Positions 54,062 through 64,000 of a stretch of DNA of 64,000 bases are shown here, in pieces. The notes beneath the pieces are model-generated. The model worked only from the letters and a program-made list of their open reading frames with translations, ran no database searches and had not been told where the DNA came from. The stretch lies in NCBI GenBank assembly GCA_940671915.1, contig CALNVZ010003430.1, positions 16,378,111 to 16,442,110 on the forward strand, in the 5' to 3' direction. The DNA comes from Paracentrotus lividus. Lineage: Eukaryota > Echinodermata > Echinoidea > Camarodonta > Echinidae. A program made the translations under genes and the position numbers. The stretch's first letter is position 1; each line of letters begins with the position of its first letter.

Positions 54062-56393
54062 TACACTATACGTCCCAGAAAAAGCAGGTACTTCAAAATA
54101 GAGGGGACGCCAGGCCCAATAAGGTGGTGAGCCGTCGAAACTTTCCGATTTTAACATGTTTGATTTGAGTGATTTACAAATTGGGGTGTGCGTCCCCCGC
54201 GCCCCCGTCTGGATCCGCTACTGAATATGGCTAGGCTTCAGTATGAATATAGCTACCTCTGCTGTATTATTAAAAAAAAAGTATATAATTTATATTGCTT
54301 ACTTCTTGAGCCAATGACATCCAGGTCACGGTGGATCCGAGGGTGGGGGGGGGGCAGGTCCGATTAATTAAGCAAATTTCCCCTTCCCCATGGATGGATT
54401 AATTTTAAAAATGATGGTATTGGATGATGGCCGAAGGCTGGAAAAAAAATCACGCCAAAATACCAAGTCTCCTTGGAATTCAGAAATTAGTCAAGGCTGC
54501 ATGAATATATGCCTTACGAACGTGTTATTTCAAAAATTATGATATTGATTTGATGGTCGAATGTCGAAAAAAAAAATCAAACCTACCCGTGTATATATAC
54601 TCCACAGGTGACCCCACTCAAATCCTAAGATATAGCGCGCTGCTGGAGGAGGGACAGGGGAAGGGGGCTCGTTGCACCCCTTTCACCCCCTGAACTCGAG
54701 CCGGAGGAGAAAAACCACCTTGTGTCAACACGGATGCATCCTCCATCACGTACATGTCTATGCTATATATACTCGGACTACTGTATCATATGTCAAACAG
54801 AAGCTCTCTTTATAGGATCGTAAGAAACCTGATTTGATCAAAATGATTGTCTGTGAACGATGAGCAACCTAATGATTCAAACGTAAGTTGTTAAATATTT
54901 ACTTTTTGATAATGATGTGGAATAGAATTAGATAAAATTGGATTAGCATATACTTCGTAGACAGTTATGAAATATATTATGACCAAGTCATGTGAATTCT
55001 GACTACATGTAGATTGTAGTACAGTACAGGCGATTATCCACAATAAATGAATGCACGTACAGCTACAGGTTGGAACTTTGCAAGTTGTTGTTGTTATTAC
55101 ATGTATACGACCAGTTCTAATACTATGGCAAAATAGAAGTCTATTTTTATGTTATTGTTTGGAATAAGATTTTCATTGGTTAGAAACACGTAACAATAAT
55201 GTTAGTCCTCTTTAATTTTTGATAGAATTGAGCATGTTGAGCCGACCATTTCTGCAGAACATTGTACTTTTGCAGGCATTTCTAAAAAAAAATTTTACAA
55301 TGCATATGGAATGCACTTCTTGTACTAACTTTTGAAGTTTGTGAATTAATACAATATGGGTCCTCCAGTTTTTTGCTTGTTGTTTGAATCTTCAATAGCT
55401 AGTGAATCAATTGTAATTTATGTTTATGTTTATAATTTTAGAAAGAAATTAAGAATTGTACTTGGTGAGAAGTTTTTTTTTTTTACTAGCATTAATTGCC
55501 AGACCATAACATTGGCAAATGAGTATACAGTACTTGAGAGGGTAATTTTTGCTTTAAACATTGCATGTATTAAAAGCAAACATGCAAATTTAAGGTGCAT
55601 ACATGCATGCAGGCTGTATACAGCTGTGTAAAGTGGGGATTTATAACCTGGAATAGTTGTGCTAAGATTAAATTCTTTCTTAACACTCTCGTCTATTTTT
55701 TGTTCTTGTTTTTTATTAACCATCAAGTTAGAATTAAGTAGAGGTTTTGTAAGCCTGAGCGTATAAATAGTTTATATATTTTTTTATTTGAATGTTTGTA
55801 GGCCTATAAACTAAGTGTCTTTTTTGATGAATGGGATAGAAAGTGAAAATAAAAAATAAAAACAAACAAACATGTATTTGGATTAGATCTTTACATCTAA
55901 CATAGAGGCTGAGATATCATATTTAAACAAAAATGCAATATAACATCTGAGATTATCATTATTTTCAATATTTTGAGGTTCAAGTAGGCTTGCATATTAT
56001 GCTTTTGAATTTGAGGGTAACAAGCCATACAGCTTTAAAATGAACTGTATTTGATAGTTACAATAAATAATAATAATTAACTGACATGGCCAGCTAGACT
56101 CTACATGTACCTATTAAGAAATTGCCCACTTGGTATATTGTACATTAATTATCAATGTACAATTCAAATTAATATTTATTGAAGCCTACACTTGAGTTGA
56201 GATGAAATCATAAGAAACCCATGTTAGAAAAAAATTATGATCTTAATATAGGATTTATGTTTGAGCATGGAAATCAGATTACTGACAATACCCTCTACTG
56301 ATTTAAAAGAATCAATGAAATACATCATAATTTTTTCAGGGACGAAGAAAAAAATGAGGAAATTAATTTCTTTTTGCTGTTTATATAATTCCA
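54062..56393. other. spacer upstream of the docking-protein gene
   Basis: No exon was recognised until the acceptor at 56393. G-rich and A-rich runs occur near 54340 and 54565. The promoter and first non-coding exon of the next gene should lie here or in its upstream intron, but no core promoter could be identified. Confidence 0.45.
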
Positions 56394-56530
56394 GGGCTGT
56401 GCTGAACCATATTTGAAGACAAATGATAGATGACTTGCAACGAGAATTAGATAAGAGGATGGAATCGAAGAATAATGAACTGATCCGGGAAGGAACATTG
56501 AACCATGTTATAGAATCAAGAGCTGCACTG
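56394..56530 (+). CDS. docking protein exon 1: 5-prime UTR end and start codon
   Basis: The exon begins after TATATAATTCCAG. Coding starts at 56423 with MIDDLQRELDKRMESKNNEL, a charged, helical N-terminus, and runs into IREGTLNHVIESRAALV-like sequence that begins the PH fold. The donor GTAAAC follows CTG at 56530 (phase 0). Confidence 0.75.
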
Positions 56531-59500
56531 GTAAACAACACCAAAATGTCACCCTCGAATTTAATTAACTTGATAAAAAGCAGAATAGTTTTAAAGAGTT
56601 TTTTTTTTTTAACCTCATTTTTATGCATTTCATTACACTATAGGACTATGCTTGTGTTCAGTCTTTTCTAATACAATCTTGATATGACAATGTTTGAAAT
56701 AATTCCCTTGAGTAATTAAGTGTTGGTGACGATTTTTGATGGAAAATATTGTTTAAATAAACTTTGATCTGTTGCCATTGTCTTTATTGCTCTTGAAATA
56801 TCAATTATAACAAGGAGCTTCATAGCATGACAATGTTATAGTACATGTACCTATACACCAATTTAAGGTTAAAATATATGTGTTTTTTAAAATATGGTAT
56901 TGGACTATTGGAATATGTAATTTGACACTAATATATTTTGTTTTTCAGAGATGGGTTGTGTTGGAAAAGAACCTAGATTTAGGTAAGTTGAGTGCTTTAG
57001 ATTGGAGTATTTTATGGTTATGGTGGTATTTACATGTACATTATGTTGTCAATATTTATTTCACCAAGTGTAGTATTTACAATGATAAGCAGTATGTGAA
57101 AATTTGAGTCTTGACTTATAATGTTCCAAGTCTAATACTTAATGTCTTAATGCAAAGTTTGAAGTCCTGTCTTCTTCAGAAACTTCTTTATCGGGATTTT
57201 TTTCTTTCTTTTTCTGGTGTTACCATTTGGGAAAAAGTTCTATTACCATATTATGATTGGTCTAATTGTTATGATTGGTCTACAAATATTGCTCTGATAT
57301 AAGACCAGGGTGGAGTGGTGTCAACTCTAAGTGACGGGGTTTTATTTTCATGTTTCTCAGGGTTGGTTATTTAATGGTCAATGATTAGGAGCTAAAAGAC
57401 AATTATATCTCAAGATCTACAGCACCAAATGAGATGAAAAAATGACCGAAGAAAGTATGATCATGCTGCCAAATGGAAATATCAAATAATGCTAGGTTGT
57501 GATTAATCTTCATACTATAAAAAATGTTTCCCACTTGTACCATTTTATTTGATGCAGACTGTAGTAATACAACCAGTATGTTAGTTTGTAATAACAGCCT
57601 CTTTATCTTTCATTGAAATAGATTATGAAAATATATTTGATACCTATTTTCTCTTATTTCTTTGTCTCCCTAGGTCATGTATATCTCAGCATATACCGCA
57701 AGTCACCCTTTACGAAGTCCGACTTGAAGAAACGTTATGAAATGACTGAGAGTAATTTTATCGGGACAGAGAGAGGAACAATTAAATCACACAATGCTAA
57801 ACGCAGTATGCTCTACTGGGCTATTATCTTAAAACAGGAATCCATCCTGTTTAATGATAAAGAAGCTTTGGACAAGTCCGCATCTCAGTTTGAAAACTGG
57901 AATGAAGAAGTCAAGAAACTGTGGAACCATCGTAAGTCGTACTTAATAAGTGGTTATTTTTGCAGTGGTTTTATTTTTGCGCGAATATTGTGAGCTACTC
58001 GTTGTGAACATTTCCATTTTTAGTGTATACTTGGCTATTTATAGAAATGAAAACATCACGAAAATTTTGAAATTAAGCACTTTGAATTTCCCCTCCTCCT
58101 AGTTCAAAATTGCGAAAAATATTGGCTTAAATGGTAGGCCTACCTCATTACTACTTTTGTTGTCAGTTAAGCTCATTTTCTGCATTTAAAAAAAAATTCA
58201 TTTAGTTGTTAGCTTTGTTTTGGTTTTTTGGGACAATAGGTGGACAAATAAGGAATAATTTTTTTTTAAAGTGTCAGTGAAGTTTTACAAACCTGTATTA
58301 CTTGGAGCCATCATAACTATTTATACAGGGGAGCATTGCTCTCCCAAAGACTCCCCAAAACAACGACCAAGCAGCTCCCCGTGGCATGGGGTCCCATTAT
58401 TCATTTTCAATTTCTGTTGATTTCTCCCACATATTGCTGATTTTAGTTGCATTCAGTTTTTGGTGCACGCGATTGTTGTCTGTTGTGCTATTTATGTTAT
58501 AATTTCGGTGGCCTGATAAAACTGTGCCAGATTTTCTGTGTGAAAAAACATATCGCATTATAGGCTAATGCACTGTATCATATGGGATCGCCTTTCCTTT
58601 GATACTCTGTGGTGGCTTCATTTTGGGGGTAAGAAATGTAGGATTTGGACTGGAAACTGAGTGATTACCTGGAGATCGATTTTAAAAAAAATTGAGATAC
58701 AAGGTCTTATTATTATTAGCCCACCAATCGATGGGTATTGTGCTCTTACAACTATTGAAAGTAAATTTTGATGTAAAAAATACCATTCTATTTTTTCCTT
58801 GCATTTGCAGAGAGCTGGGAGGTATCTCCATTACAAGGTTCTGCTATAAAATCCCACACCAAGCTTGTGTTACATCTCAATACATCCAGTCTATGCCTAG
58901 CACAACTCAGTCCTCCAAGACACTTATTACGCTGGCCTCTGACTAACATCACCGACTGTGATTGTCATGAATGTATCTTTAGCTTTCAAGTCATAGGTGA
59001 TGATGCACCAGGTAAACTAAAATATTAATTTTCTATTGCACCACAGTATATCATCGTGTATCACTGTGTATACCTTTGTACAACCGTGTATCTGTGTGTA
59101 CCACTTTGAATTACTGTGGATTACTGTGTAGTGTATCACTGTTAATCACTGTGTAGGCCTATCACTGTGAATCAAACAAACAATTTTTTGGCCCAATGTG
59201 GACTAATGAAGTATTGCATTTAATTTTGTTTAGGTTACTATGAAGTCAAAGTGACTCGATCTAAACATGCTTCCAAGATAAAGACTGTGTGCGATGAATT
59301 GAGACAGGTAAACAATGGTAAGTTACTCATTTAGTTTTGGTAATGCTATAAATTGTTTTATAGTTGATTAGTTGAATTAGACCATTAAAAAAAGCTTACA
59401 AAAACCTATAAAATTACATTCAAATTTAATGTTTTCCTTCATGAATTTCCTTGATTTATGACTGGCATACATTTGTATGTAGGCCTATCAAAAATATTTT

Positions 59501-62500
59501 TCATAGCTATAAATGAGTAACTATATTTTGCAATTACTTAACCAAGTGGACAGCTAATTTTGGGGTAAATATACTGTTCTCTGGAAACAATTTTCTGCAT
59601 ACATGTATGTTTTATGATGAATTAATATAAATGGAAACTATAATTTGTAGGACAGAAACACATTGATCCATAAAAGCACTTTATTTCAATTGGCTTTAAT
59701 CATCAACTACCATATTCCGAGATTCAACATTAATAACCTAATTTCTTTTTTTTTTAATGTGTATGTTTCCGGGTTATGATTTTTCGTTATCAATTTATCA
59801 AAAAAATAGAAACTGAAGAAATTCTATTTTTCCCACTCATTTGACATTTACCTACATGTACTGTGATGGGGGTTATGGTTCACCATGTATACTCCTTAAA
59901 AGGATTGTTTGAGAGGGTAGAAGAGGAAATGGAGAGTTACAGAAAGTAGAACATTAATAGGCAAGATAGAGAGTAGAGAATAGAATTAGAGGTATTCTAT
60001 TCTTGATTTGGTCGTGAAAAGACTGTGAACCAGATGAGGAGGGGAGATGCGAAGAAGGCTTGTAGTAGTAGTAGGTACTGGTATGGAATAGCTTTAATGG
60101 TTTTGATTTGTGTAACTTGACTGCTAATAGCTTAGTGAATGCTCATGCACAATTACCTAAGTGGGAGTATCTTTAACAACTGTTATCAATATATTTACTT
60201 TATAGATCCATTAATCACTAAAATTCTTAAAACAATTGCTGATGTCATTTTCGCTTTCATCATCATATTTTAACAACATAACTCAAATATATATATAAAA
60301 TGTAGCTTTTTGATTCTGGGCTATCTTCGGTATATCAGGTCACTGCAAATCCTCAGATAGTCTATTTTGTATGTGTGTGTGTGAATCAGATTTTTATACA
60401 GCTTATATTTCCATCATAGGAGTGTGCGTAAAAGGAAATGAGCAATTTAGATATAAAGAGAAATAAAGGGTCAAAGCAAAGGGAGGATATGTATATCAAA
60501 AAAAGAAAAAGAAAATGGGAGCCCTCAAAAATAAAATATAACCCTCATAACATGTTACCCTCTTACCCTAATTTATTTCGTATGCGATTTCTGAAATTAC
60601 ATAAATCATCTAGGTGCACAATTTTTAGATTAGGGTGACATACCACAGAATGGGGGCAATTAAAAAATGCATGGTCATGGGTTGTAATATTTTCATAATA
60701 TATATTGTATTGCAGGTGGTATTAAAGAGCCTCCATTGCCGTCAATTCATCAATTCTCGAGCATTCTTCATGAAAGCCATAAAGAAACAGAGAGCTTCCA
60801 AGGTGCTAGGAATCCTGTAGATGATCATCGCAACAGCAATGCAAGCAGCAGTAGTTCACTCTCAGCTAAGGACACACTTAGTGTAGCAAGCTTTGATTCA
60901 GCAGTCTCTACCCCATCCCCAACGCCTCATAAAGGAGATAATGCCATTCCGAACAACCCTTTCATGTTCCCATCTGATGGAGTGAATCATATGAGTTCCG
61001 GGGAACCCTTGTTCGTCCCAGACCCTATTGTCAGTCCAGCTATAAGTCTTGACCATGTGTTGAAACCTGTCTCCAAGCCTAGGACACCTAGCCCCAAGCA
61101 CCGTAGGACACCTAGCCCCAAGCCACCCAGGACGCCTAGTCCAGGCAGCTCCCCATACCATGTAGCATGTGTGGACCCTCATACCCGCTCTGTGAATCCT
61201 TTAATGATCAGTGACATTCATCCTTCACGACCACCATTATCACCCTTCACTTCTGCTTCAGCACCAGGTAGAACCACCCCACTGTTGAATATGGCAAGGA
61301 GAACCATTGACGAAGGCTTCTGTGAGGAAAAAGTAACGTATTTAAACACATTGGATAATACAGATATTGTGAATCGTGAGACAGAGCCCATAGAAAGTAA
61401 TTTTTATATGAATTTTGAAGAGAACAGTCACTATCAGAACCCCATCCCAAAACCGAAACCTGAGAAGGACAACGTTGGACCTAAAGTTGCTCCCAAGCCA
61501 CAGCCACCCAATCTTCCGCCAAGAAAGAGAGAGGTACATGTATATAGATGCTAAGATATATTGAAAGGCCTGTATTAGAATACAATTCCACATGTATGTC
61601 ATGTAATCTTTAAGAATATTTTATATGTTGGGATGGGTTGCAAATTTCCAAATGAAGTGAGTTATGCATTGCATATCCTTGTGCACTGCAAAGAGAAACC
61701 GTTTAATATTCTTTTTAAGAAAATATTAACTCTGTAAATTAAACACATGACTTAGAATGACCCCCAAGTTGGCAAGCAATATGCATGTAAATGTGTAACA
61801 AGCTTAAATTGGCAACTAACCAATGTGATCATACCAGCTTTAGGGTCTAAAAAAACTCTGCGAACAATTTAAGAAAATGGTCTATAAATGTTTTCCCCGA
61901 TTGTTTTAGTACAGTGTGGACTACCTATTCTCGTAACTTACTTTAATGAGTGCGAAACCGATATCAGGAGCATGGTGGCGGTACTCTTTCTACATTTGTA
62001 TCCATGTCGAAATGGAATCAATCAAGAGAGGTGGCCAGCAGCCTGATGCAGACTGCCAGACGCACACATCAGTTATAAACCATCACATTGAGCATGACAT
62101 AATAAAAGGTTAAATCACATATCTCTAGGGCTTGTACAGCATGTAAAAAAATATATACAGCTGTTTTGCCCAAGTTCATACAAAGCGCACTGTACAAAAA
62201 AGAGGATAACAGTGCCCTATATGAGTCCTGTGCCCTGGAACTCAAAGACTTACGATTGATTTTTTTTCTTGGTAGCCTCATTTGGAAACCAGGTACAGTC
62301 ATAGATTAGGATTTGGATATGATTAAAAGTAGGGTTCAGGCTAGAATTAGGATTAAGATCATCAACTTTGGAGCATTCTGTCCATGGTGAGGCTAACAAG
62401 AAGAAAAAATCAATCGTAACTTTTTATCAATTGTAAGTCTTTGTGGTACACCCCACAGGAGTGATACGTGATCCGGAATTATGATAAAAAGGCAAACAAA

Positions 62501-63346
62501 ACAAATTTGTTATCCACCTTTTAAGCTAAGGTAGTGACTTTTTTTCTTTTTTTCCCCCTTTTTTTTTTTACAGTTCCATGAATTGATAGAGCAAGCTAGG
62601 AGAGGGAAAACTCTAATCAAGGACTTTATCCCATCAGCAAATGCATGGAGATCATTCTGTCTTTATTTCAGTGTCAAGAAAGATTCATACCCTCTCAAAG
62701 ACTGGAGAGCGCTGGCTGACAAACTAGGCAAGTATTTTGTTCACAGCTTGCTCAAAACTGGGCAAGTATTTTATTCTAAACTTGCTCAAAACTATTCAAG
62801 TATAGTTTTAAACTTGCTCAAAACGGTGCAAGTATTTTATTATAAACGTGCTTAAACTTGGCAAGTACTTCATTCTAAATTTGTTTTAAACAGGGCAATA
62901 TGTAAACATATTTCATTCTAAACTCACTTAAGGCAGCTTTTTAAAGGTAATGCCCTCAGCCCGCTGTTTGCATACTTCCGGATGTACCAATCCCCTCCTA
63001 TTAAAATCAATGGAAGACACAGGAAGGGGTCGGTATATGAAGTCTGCCCAAAATGTGTCTTCTTTAAAGTTTGCTTTGAGATATATTCTAACTTTTATAC
63101 TCTCCCTTTTATCATATTTTTCTCTAAATAGGATTGAAAATGTCTGACATTGAGTTGGTGGATGACACAAGTGGTAAACCGGGGATCTGCACGTCCACTG
63201 AAATAGTGCTTGCTTATTGGCAGTCTAATCCTCCAGTTGGTATGCCTTTCACTAAGGAACAATTGATATGTGAACTTCTCATGCTGGATCGACAGGATAT
63301 GGTCGCTATCTTCAGAAAAGGAGATGACCAAACAGCTGGTATATGA
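56423..63346 (+). CDS. PH - IRS/Dok-type PTB - YxN/Pro-rich - death domain docking protein
   Basis: Coding parts 56423-56530, 56949-56982, 57674-57931, 58811-59011, 59234-59317, 60716-61533, 62574-62727 and 63132-63346 join in frame to 623 residues and a TGA. ATG 56423 follows an in-frame TGA (56414) and a splice acceptor (56393), so it is a credible start after a 5-prime UTR exon. Domains: PH about 12-131 (RWVVLEK, VYLSIYRK, YWAIILKQESILF, closing helix NWNEEVKKLWN); PTB of IRS type about 138-226 (LVLHLNTSSLCL, LLRWPLTNI, CIFSFQV); Ser/Pro-rich tail 229-500; death domain about 504-615 (DWRALADKLG, IVLAYWQ, LDRQDMVAIF). A membrane-proximal adaptor linking tyrosine-kinase and death-fold signalling is inferred. 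The nearest known families are Dok and IRS proteins, which lack a death domain. Confidence 0.82.
56949..56982 (+). CDS. docking protein exon 2: 34-base microexon of the PH domain
   Basis: A very short exon between TTTTTCAG and GTAAGT, encoding RWVVLEKNLDL and the first base of Gly. The RWVVLEK strand is the typical third PH strand. Leaving it out would shift the frame, so it is required. Confidence 0.8.
57390..57563. mobile_element. right half of the MITE family seen at 50823-51266
   Basis: It shares AGGTTGTGATTAATCTTCAT, ACTATAAAAAATG and CCACTTGTACCATTTTATTT with the complete copy and ends GCAGACTG before TA. The left end is absent. Confidence 0.85.
57674..57931 (+). CDS. docking protein exon 3: PH core and closing helix
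   Basis: Encodes GHVYLSIYRKSPFTKSDLKK, then MLYWAIILKQESILFNDKEA and FENWNEEVKKLWN. The conserved Trp of the C-terminal PH helix is present (ENWNEEV). It is phase 1 at both ends, between CTCCCTAG and GTAAGTC. Confidence 0.88.
57938..58138. mobile_element. TACTGTATAA-type element, diverged copy in intron 3
   Basis: AATAAGTGGTTATTTTTGCA, GGCTATTTATAG, CTAGTTCAAAATTGCGAAAA and ATTGGCTTAA follow the order of the intact copy at 63548-63749. It starts only a few bases after the exon 3 donor. Confidence 0.75.
58560..58735 (+). repeat. dispersed repeat, uninterrupted copy
   Basis: ATGGGATCGCCTTTCCTTTG, TGGCTTCATTTTGGGGGTAA, GATTACCTGGAGAT and GAGATACAAGGTCTTATT match the copy at 26480-27055, which holds a LINE insertion. 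Confidence 0.75.
58811..59011 (+). CDS. docking protein exon 4: IRS-type PTB domain, first part
   Basis: Encodes SWEVSPLQGSAIKSHTKLVL, HLNTSSLCLAQLSPPRHLLR and WPLTNITDCDCHECIFSFQV. The WPL-NI and FSFQV strands fit the IRS-type PTB pattern. In Dok and IRS proteins the WPL-x-x-I strand continues with two arginines (WPLxxIRR), one of which contacts phosphotyrosine; here ITDC takes their place. Phase 1 at both ends. Confidence 0.82.
59043..59175 (+). repeat. TATCACTGTG minisatellite in intron 4
   Basis: About ten variants of a roughly 10-14-base unit (GTATCACTGTGTATAC, GAATTACTGTGGATTA, TAATCACTGTGTAGGC). No coding function is seen. Confidence 0.75.
59234..59317 (+). CDS. docking protein exon 5: PTB C-terminal helix
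   Basis: Encodes GYYEVKVTRSKHASKIKTVC then DELRQVNN, a strand followed by the closing helix of a PTB domain. The Gly-Arg-Arg-Cys motif usual before this strand in Dok and IRS proteins is replaced by IGDDAPG. Phase 1 at both ends. Confidence 0.8.
59318..60715. other. intron 5, no recognised feature
   Basis: AT-rich intron with scattered TACATGTA. The frame at 60438-60638 is not supported. Confidence 0.45.
60716..61533 (+). CDS. docking protein exon 6: Ser/Pro-rich tail with YxN and SH3-ligand motifs
   Basis: Encodes residues 229-501. It contains a poly-Ser/Asn stretch (NSNASSSSSLS), three RTPSP repeats near 61078-61140 that look like proline-directed kinase sites, and three Tyr-x-Asn motifs at Y437 (YLN), Y459 (YMN) and Y468 (YQN). 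YxN is the known preference of the GRB2 SH2 domain. It ends KPQPPNLPPRKRE, a likely SH3 ligand. The region is predicted to be disordered, with few hydrophobic runs. It enters in phase 1 and leaves in phase 0 before GTACAT. Confidence 0.85.
61534..62573. other. intron 6
   Basis: It contains the inverted repeat at 62238-62455 and a long pyrimidine tract before the TTTTTTTTTACAG acceptor at 62573. No other feature was seen. Confidence 0.5.
62238..62455. repeat. foldback in intron 6, arms of about 60 bp
   Basis: ACTCAAAGACTTACGATTGA, TTTTTTTTCTTGGTAGCCTCA on the left pairs with TGAGGCTAACAAGAAGAAAA and AATCAATCGTAA on the right, followed by GTAAGTCTTTGTGGT. The loop is about 100 bases. Confidence 0.75.
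62574..62727 (+). CDS. docking protein exon 7: death domain, first half, GC donor
   Basis: Encodes FHELIEQARRGKTLIKDFIP then WRSFCLYFSVKKDSYPLKDW and RALADKL. The DWRALADKLG phrase is the conserved helix-2/helix-3 core of death domains. The only donor that keeps the frame is CTAG/GCAAGT at 62728, a GC-AG intron with otherwise perfect consensus. It ends in phase 1. Confidence 0.82.
62727..62915 (+). repeat. tandem repeat that includes the GC donor, about 5-6 units
   Basis: Units of about 31-36 bp follow the pattern GGCAAGTATTTTATTCTAAA then CTTGCTCAAAAC. Starts lie near 62727, 62760, 62793, 62826, 62858 and 62892. The first unit contains the used donor GCAAGT. Two or three later units also contain GCAAGT after G, and are possible alternative donors. 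Confidence 0.85.
63132..63346 (+). CDS. docking protein exon 8: death domain, second half, stop
   Basis: Starts after TCTCTAAATAG. It encodes GLKMSDIELVDDTSGKPGIC, then TEIVLAYWQSNPPVGMPFTK, then LICELLMLDRQDMVAIFRK, with TGA at 63344. The VLAYW and L-LDRQDM segments fit helices 4-6 of a death domain. The final ten or so residues, the stop and the start of the UTR are repeated downstream. Confidence 0.83.
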
Positions 63347-63540
63347 ACATTAAATGGACTGGATATGGCCGCTATCTTCAGACATGGACATTCAACAGCT
63401 GGTATATGAACGTTAAATGGACAGGATATGGTCGCTATCTTCAGACATGGCCGGAGATGAACAAACAGCTGGTATAAGAACTCAAGATGCAATATCACCA
63501 TGATATCATCGTTATCTTCAGTCATTGACATGAATAAACA
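63285..63540 (+). repeat. tandem repeat over the stop codon, four units
   Basis: The phrase CAGGATATGGTCGCTATCTT then CAACAGCTGGTATATGAAC recurs at about 63292, 63358, 63420 and, degraded, 63500. Units are about 62-70 bp. The first unit is coding and contains the stop; the rest are 3-prime UTR. Later units are no longer in one continuous frame. Confidence 0.85.
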
Positions 63541-63547
63541 TCTGATA

Positions 63548-63749
63548 TACTGTATAAGTGGTTATTTTCGCGATGACTTTATTTTCACGAATTTCCCAAT
63601 CGGTCATTGCAAAAATTTCCACCTCAATACAAGGCTATTTATAGTTATGAAGTCATCACCAAAGTCGCAAAATTTTGCTCTCGCGAATTTCCCAAACTAG
63701 TCCAAAATCGCGAAAATATCTAGACGCGAAAATATTGGCTTATACAGTA
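63548..63749. mobile_element. TACTGTATAAG-type inverted-repeat element, best copy
   Basis: The ends TACTGTATAAG and CTTATACAGTA are perfect inverted repeats. Internal blocks are GTTATTTTCGCG, GGCTATTTATAG, CAAACTAGTCCAAAATCGCG and GCGAAAATATTGG. Related copies lie at 45148, 57938 and (split by DIRS) 33891-39657. It encodes no protein. It lies in the probable 3-prime UTR of the docking-protein gene. Confidence 0.82.
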
Positions 63750-64000
63750 TGAACTTCAGATGCCGAATGGACAAGATGCTATTAGGAAATGAAATAGTCT
63801 GTAACACTATGTATAAATACCAAAAGTATTCAAATTTTGTTCAGTTGTCAGGAAGATATCAATAATTGTATTGAATGATATATTCTTTTTTATTTTAATA
63901 TAGATTATTTAAAGCAATAATGCCATGAAAGTCTTACTTCTCAAGGATAAATGTTACATCTCAATGATAAATGTTAAATGATTGCTTTTAGTTTCATCTC
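63750..64000. other. 3-prime flank, no recognised feature
   Basis: AT-rich; no clear AATAAA close to the stop was chosen as the polyadenylation signal. The window ends here. Confidence 0.4.

Noticed and set aside
60898..61182. 94-residue reverse-strand frame
   Set aside because: Antisense to the Ser/Pro-rich exon of the docking protein, and explained by its biased composition.

Overview
The window reads as nuclear DNA of a marine invertebrate deuterostome, most likely an echinoderm such as a sea urchin. The sequence is AT-rich, and its genes are split into short exons with GT-AG introns. It is full of TACATGTA and AGGCCTA motifs, and it carries a DIRS-type retrotransposon and many small inverted-repeat transposons. 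No bacterial operon, rRNA, tRNA or CRISPR was seen. The organism is inferred from genome style and from the protein families, not from any marker gene.

Two protein-coding genes are supported, both on the + strand. The first (exons 18684-32524) is a peptide O-xylosyltransferase (XYLT1/XYLT2 family), the Golgi enzyme that starts glycosaminoglycan chains on proteoglycan core proteins. Nine exons join in frame into 859 residues, covering the stem, the GT-A catalytic domain and the C-terminal domain. The first exon with the membrane anchor was not found. The second (56423-63346) joins over eight exons into a 623-residue docking protein with a PH domain, an IRS/Dok-type PTB domain, a Ser/Pro-rich tail with three YxN motifs, and a C-terminal death domain. 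I do not know this domain order from any named vertebrate Dok or IRS protein, and it is the most interesting coding feature here.

Positions 1-18683 hold no recognised exon (intergenic, or a very long intron 1 of the xylosyltransferase). They contain tandem duplications, a TTGGTCTAA array, foldback sequences, TTAA-flanked elements and a 6-bp-target-site transposon. Positions 33950-39482 are a degenerate DIRS element that keeps its split inverted termini and internal complementary region, and it sits inside an older inverted-repeat element. Positions 39658-56393 are gene-free and consist mostly of nested DNA-transposon remnants.

A recurring local theme is small tandem duplication laid over exon-intron boundaries. 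The ends of xylosyltransferase exons 3 and 5, the acceptor of exon 4, the start of exon 8, and the GC donor and stop codon of the death-domain gene are all repeated nearby. The copies create decoy splice sites.
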